In this document: piece by piece, positions 6,189-8,612 of the stretch
Position numbering within the stretch: the first letter of the stretch is position 1
How the letters are laid out: each line of letters opens with the position of its first letter
Made by a program: the position numbers and the translations under genes
NCBI GenBank assembly: GCA_015061765.1
Contig: SUVZ01000143.1
Coordinates: forward strand, 1 to 8,612
Direction: 5' to 3'
DNA from: Lentisphaerota bacterium
GTDB lineage: Bacteria; Verrucomicrobiota; Kiritimatiellia; RFP12; UBA1067
DNA length: 8,612 nt
The notes under the pieces: model-generated
Seen by the model: the letters and a program-made list of their open reading frames with translations, nothing else
Told to the model about the DNA's origin: nothing
The model's database searches: none

Positions 6189-6461
6189 ATGAAAGACGAA
6201 ATACCGATGACGATGGCCATCCGTGCGCTGAAGGCGGCGAAGGCCGCGTTCAACATAAAAACGTACACATTCACCCCGCACGGCGGCACGATCCAGGCGG
6301 CGACGCAGCTCGGCGTCGACCACCATGCCGTACTGAAAACCATCATCCTTGAGGACGAAACCAAGAAGCCCTTCATATGCGTGATGCACGGAGACCGTGA
6401 AATATCGGTAAAAACGGCGCTTCCGGAAACACAAAGAGTAAAGGTGGCAATAGAATCATGA
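6189..6461 (+). CDS. YbaK/EbsC-type aminoacyl-tRNA deacylase domain, half length
   Basis: Resembles the N-terminal half of the YbaK/ProX group, which hydrolyses mischarged tRNA in trans (for example Cys-tRNA-Pro). 90 residues against about 155 for the family. MTMAIRALKAAKAAFNIKTY matches the usual opening helix and strand; LGVDHHAVLKTIIL carries the Lys (K50) that corresponds to the conserved catalytic Lys; PFICVMHGDREISVKTALPE matches the next strand and helix. It then stops, lacking the segment with the TGY and GG-SP-G motifs that completes the substrate pocket. Its stop overlaps the ung start as ATGA (6458-6461), so translation is probably coupled. ATG 6189 is chosen because the -10 is 8 nt upstream; there is no ribosome-binding site. 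It may be a minimal domain, a partner subunit, or a remnant kept to drive ung translation. Family call is fairly sure; activity is not. Confidence 0.75.
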   Translation: MKDEIPMTMAIRALKAAKAAFNIKTYTFTPHGGTIQAATQLGVDHHAVLKTIILEDETKKPFICVMHGDREISVKTALPETQRVKVAIES

Positions 6462-7123
6462 ACGTAAAGATCGAAGAATCCTGGAAGCAGGCACTGTCGG
6501 AAGAATTCAACAGCCTTTACTTCGAAAGACTTGCGGCATTCGTGAGGTCAGCCTACGCAAAAGGCGTGGTCTATCCGCCCGCAAAGAACATATTCGAGGC
6601 CTTCAACCGCACACCGTTCGACAAGGTCAGGGTGGTGATACTGGGCCAGGACCCGTACCACGAACCGAATCAGGCCCACGGACTCTGCTTCTCCGTCCAG
6701 GATGGCGTGCGTCCGCCGCCATCGCTGATCAACATCTACAAGGAGCTTGAGGATGAGTTCGGCACCCCGTTCCTCAACCGCAACGGAGACCTCTCACACT
6801 GGGCGGATCAGGGTGTACTGCTTCTAAATGCAACGCTTACGGTCGACGCCGGGAACGCAGGTTCACATCAGGGCAAAGGATGGGAGATGTTCACCGATGC
6901 CGTGATCGCAAAACTCTCCGCAGCCCGCGACAATATCGTTTTCCTGCTGTGGGGCAGCTACGCAAGACGCAAAGGGGCGGTCATCGACCGCCGACGTCAT
7001 CTCGTGCTTGAGTGCGCTCACCCGTCACCGCTTTCGGTCTATCGCGGATTCTTTGGATGTGGACACTTCAAGAAGGCCAACGAATATCTCGCCGCCCATA
7101 ATCTCCCGCAGATCAACTGGTGA
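6458..7123 (+). CDS. ung: Uracil-DNA glycosylase, family 1
   Basis: Removes uracil from DNA to start base-excision repair in the cytoplasm. 221 residues, full length for the family. Motif A is GQDPYH (63-68) with D65 the general base; AHGLCFSV (73-80) gives the Phe that stacks on uracil; LLLNATLTV (121-129) gives N124, which reads uracil; HPSPLS (188-193) is the leucine-loop motif with catalytic H188. No key residue is missing. Start ATG 6458 overlaps the upstream stop; AAGGTGG (6441-6447) lies 10 nt upstream, a distant but usable ribosome-binding site. It converges with the YhcH gene, 35 bases from that gene's stop codon, with only a weak shared hairpin between. Confidence 0.97.
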   Translation: MNVKIEESWKQALSEEFNSLYFERLAAFVRSAYAKGVVYPPAKNIFEAFNRTPFDKVRVVILGQDPYHEPNQAHGLCFSVQDGVRPPPSLINIYKELEDEFGTPFLNRNGDLSHWADQGVLLLNATLTVDAGNAGSHQGKGWEMFTDAVIAKLSAARDNIVFLLWGSYARRKGAVIDRRRHLVLECAHPSPLSVYRGFFGCGHFKKANEYLAAHNLPQINW

Positions 7124-7158
7124 TTCACGGAGATTGCGAAAGCCCGAAATAGGCTCAC

Positions 7159-7629
7159 CTAGTCTGTCAGAATCTTTATCACGACCTTCTTGATCTTCTC
7201 TGGACCGCCTTGAGCCCGGCAGCATGGAGCATGCGCATCAAGGGGCGGGAAGAATATGATAAACTCCCCAGGGACAAGCGTGACTGGATTGGACACCCCT
7301 TCATACAGCACGAAATCCTTCTCTTCATCAAAGGGAAGCGCCTGCGCCTCGGCAGACATTGCCGCCAACCCGATGTCTTCAGCGCCCGTCAGCGGAGCCT
7401 GGATGTCTATGAACTTGCGATGCACCTCAAGCTTGCGCTCGGCGAGAGGCTTGAGCTCCGCCTCCTGAATGCTTGCCCAGCACCTGTCCCCGTCTATGTC
7501 ATACTTCCCGGGCGGCAGGTCTGCAATGTCCGGTCTCCTGAGAAACTCGAACGCCTTGGGGAAGAGCGGATGGAGTCCTTTGAACTTTTCACTCTCCGCG
7601 ATCTTTCCCTTCAAATGCGATTTTTCCAT
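7159..7629 (-). CDS. YhcH/YjgK/YiaL (DUF386) family protein
   Basis: A cupin-like sugar-handling protein; the E. coli YhcH member has been described as an N-acetylneuraminate anomerase, while the EbgC member assists a beta-galactosidase, so the exact sugar is unsure. 156 residues, full length. Family marks: LHPLFPKAFEFLRR (19-32), LPPGKYDIDGD (38-48), KLEVHRKFIDIQ (66-77, with the metal-binding E68 and H70), PFDEEKDFVLYEG (99-111), PGEFIIFFPPLDAHAPC (120-136, H133 metal ligand) and KIKKVVIKI (145-153). ATG 7629 is preferred to the longer in-frame reading because AGGA (7641-7638) is 8 nt upstream. It follows the patatin gene by 52 bases, probably in one operon. A possible own -10, TTTAAT (7661-7656), has no good -35. 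The GH20 gene two positions upstream favours a role in amino-sugar or sialic-acid use. Confidence 0.9.
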   Translation of the reverse strand: MEKSHLKGKIAESEKFKGLHPLFPKAFEFLRRPDIADLPPGKYDIDGDRCWASIQEAELKPLAERKLEVHRKFIDIQAPLTGAEDIGLAAMSAEAQALPFDEEKDFVLYEGVSNPVTLVPGEFIIFFPPLDAHAPCCRAQGGPEKIKKVVIKILTD

Positions 7630-7681
7630 TTCATCTTTCCTTTCTTGTGCGATCAATTAAACTGTAACGGCGCCAGACCTC

Positions 7682-8467
7682 TCATTTCAAACTGAGGATG
7701 TCCGCATCGTCCACCGCCTGACGGCCGATCTCAACCAGTCTTCCGGCATGGCGAAAATCAAGCGCCAGGACACCTCCCACCTTCGGGCATATCAGCACCT
7801 CCGGACGATCCTCCGCCAACACGCGCTTCGTCAGCCGTCCGTTCAGAATGTTGAAGGTGCTCGTAAGCACGTCAACCATGTTGAACCTGGAATACGGTTT
7901 CATCCCGGACGGATCGTTCGGCGGATTGATGTCCACCGCAATCACGACATCCGCACCCATCGCGCGGCAGACCGACACCGGAACCGGATCGACGAGCTGC
8001 CCATCCACAAGAATGCGCCCATCCCGTTCGACCGGCGGGAACACCCCCGGGATGGACATTGATGCACGAACGGCGGAAAGAAGGACTCCCTCGTTCATCA
8101 CAACCCTGTCTCCGGTGTACAGGTCCGTGGCGACGGCGGCAAACGGAATCTCCAGTTCGGAGAAATCCTTAGCCCCGATAAGCTCGTCCAGAAGCGCCTC
8201 AACCCTTTTCCCGGGTGTGAGGGCCTTTGCGGTGAGGCTCGTTTCGAACATGAGCTTCGGAAGCTTCTTCCAGTCCGGCAGCGAACACCATTCCAGCGCC
8301 CTGTCCACATTCCCCGCCGCGGCTATCGCACCGACGATGGCGCCGATGGAGGTACCGGCAATGCAGTGCATCGGAACGCCAAGCTCGGCAAGTCGCTGAT
8401 ACACGCCGAGGTGTGCAATGCCGCGCGCACCGCCACCACCCAACGCCAGCCCCACCTTGCATCCCAT
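7682..8467 (-). CDS. Patatin-like phospholipase (RssA/YlbK type)
   Basis: Predicted serine lipid acyl hydrolase of the alpha/beta patatin fold, with a Ser-Asp catalytic dyad. 261 residues, near the usual length of the bacterial single-domain form. The oxyanion loop GGGGARG (10-16), nucleophile elbow GTSIGA (38-43, S40), SIPGVFPPV (138-146) and the catalytic Asp in LVDGQLVDPVPV (D155) are all intact. There is no signal peptide or membrane segment, so it is probably cytosolic; there is also no CBS or cNMP domain. ATG 8467 is fixed by a strong GGAGG at 8478-8474, six nt upstream, and a longer in-frame reading upstream would overlap the GH20 gene. The GH20 stop is 14 bases upstream, so the two genes are co-transcribed. 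Substrate cannot be read from sequence. Confidence 0.93.
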   Translation of the reverse strand: MGCKVGLALGGGGARGIAHLGVYQRLAELGVPMHCIAGTSIGAIVGAIAAAGNVDRALEWCSLPDWKKLPKLMFETSLTAKALTPGKRVEALLDELIGAKDFSELEIPFAAVATDLYTGDRVVMNEGVLLSAVRASMSIPGVFPPVERDGRILVDGQLVDPVPVSVCRAMGADVVIAVDINPPNDPSGMKPYSRFNMVDVLTSTFNILNGRLTKRVLAEDRPEVLICPKVGGVLALDFRHAGRLVEIGRQAVDDADILSLK

Positions 8468-8473
8468 CAGACA

Positions 8474-8478
8474 CCTCC
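8474..8478 (-). promoter_or_regulatory. Shine-Dalgarno site that sets the patatin-gene start
   Basis: GGAGG on the minus strand, six nt before ATG 8467. It is the strongest ribosome-binding site in the window and rules out the long in-frame extension that would overlap the GH20 gene. Confidence 0.8.
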
Positions 8479-8481
8479 GGG

Positions 8482-8612
8482 TCAGCGAAGCGGAGCGCAG
8501 TTGACGCCCATCTTTATCAGACGGCGGCGATGCGTCCGCATGCGCTTCAGGAAGCCGTCGAAGTCCTTCTTCTCCGGTCCGGTCCAGAGCACCTCCGCCA
8601 TGGCGCATGCGC
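8482..8612 (-). CDS. Glycoside hydrolase family 20 beta-N-acetylhexosaminidase, C-terminal end (partial)
   Basis: Only the last 42 codons are inside the window (first whole codon at 8610, stop TGA 8484-8482). The peptide AMAEVLWTGPEKKDFDGFL followed by KRMRTHRRRLIKMGVN matches the conserved end of the GH20 catalytic barrel, where the pattern A-E-x-x-W-T, then D-F-x-x-F-x-x-R, then H, R and L, then G-V-N is typical; the Trp belongs to the substrate pocket wall. Such enzymes remove terminal GlcNAc or GalNAc from glycans or chitin. Location, signal peptide and catalytic Asp-Glu pair are outside the window. It heads the probable operon with the patatin and YhcH genes. The call rests on a short stretch, so it is good but not certain. 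Confidence 0.75.
   Translation of the reverse strand, partial: ACAMAEVLWTGPEKKDFDGFLKRMRTHRRRLIKMGVNCAPLR

Noticed and set aside
7124..7158. AGCC...GGCT hairpin between the convergent ung and YhcH genes as a bidirectional terminator
   Set aside because: Only about 4-5 bp of stem and no T-run on either strand.

Overview
The window reads as an ordinary chromosomal stretch of a moderately GC-rich, Gram-negative-type (diderm) bacterium. The outer-membrane FadL-family barrel with an N-terminal signal sequence and a C-terminal Phe requires an outer membrane. The gene mix (a divergent type-I glutamine synthetase, a naturally short alanyl-tRNA synthetase, a FadL/TetR pair, and a GH20 hexosaminidase next to a YhcH protein) would suit a host- or gut-associated bacterium, possibly of the PVC group. 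That placement is an inference of low confidence, because nothing here is a phylogenetic marker I can place without a search.

Layout. All genes lie on the minus strand except a two-gene plus-strand cluster at 6189-7123. From left to right: the N-terminal 325 codons of a glutamine synthetase (1-975, running off the left edge); an intergenic stretch with the glutamine synthetase promoter and the FadL-gene terminator; a FadL/OmpP1 transporter (1176-2435) with a strong promoter that overlaps a perfect inverted repeat; a TetR-family regulator (2631-3224); a TIGR02757/DUF2400 protein (3409-4161); a 600-residue alanyl-tRNA synthetase (4233-6035); a divergent promoter region; a half-length YbaK-type deacylase domain overlapping ung by ATGA (6189-7123); then a minus-strand operon of GH20 hexosaminidase C-terminus, patatin-like phospholipase and YhcH/DUF386 protein (8612 down to 7159).

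How the genes may work together. The TetR gene sits directly upstream of the FadL gene, and the inverted repeat over the FadL promoter is the obvious candidate for its operator, suggesting control of uptake of a hydrophobic substrate. alaS and the DUF2400 gene form a probable transcription unit, split by a hairpin that can act as a terminator or attenuator. The YbaK-like fragment and ung are probably translationally coupled. The GH20-patatin-YhcH genes are tightly spaced and look co-transcribed, which fits amino-sugar or sialoglycan use plus lipid hydrolysis.

Promoters. Several genes have an extended -10 element (TGnTAnnnT) with little -35 similarity. Two of them, the tetR gene and the YbaK-like gene, have the -10 so close to the start codon that the mRNA would be leaderless or nearly so, and both lack a Shine-Dalgarno sequence. 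I saw no tRNA, rRNA, CRISPR array, insertion sequence or phage gene, and no gene-free stretch longer than 300 bases. I did not find an obvious undescribed multi-gene system. The points most worth checking are the TetR operator, the half-length YbaK domain, the short AlaRS and the leaderless transcripts.
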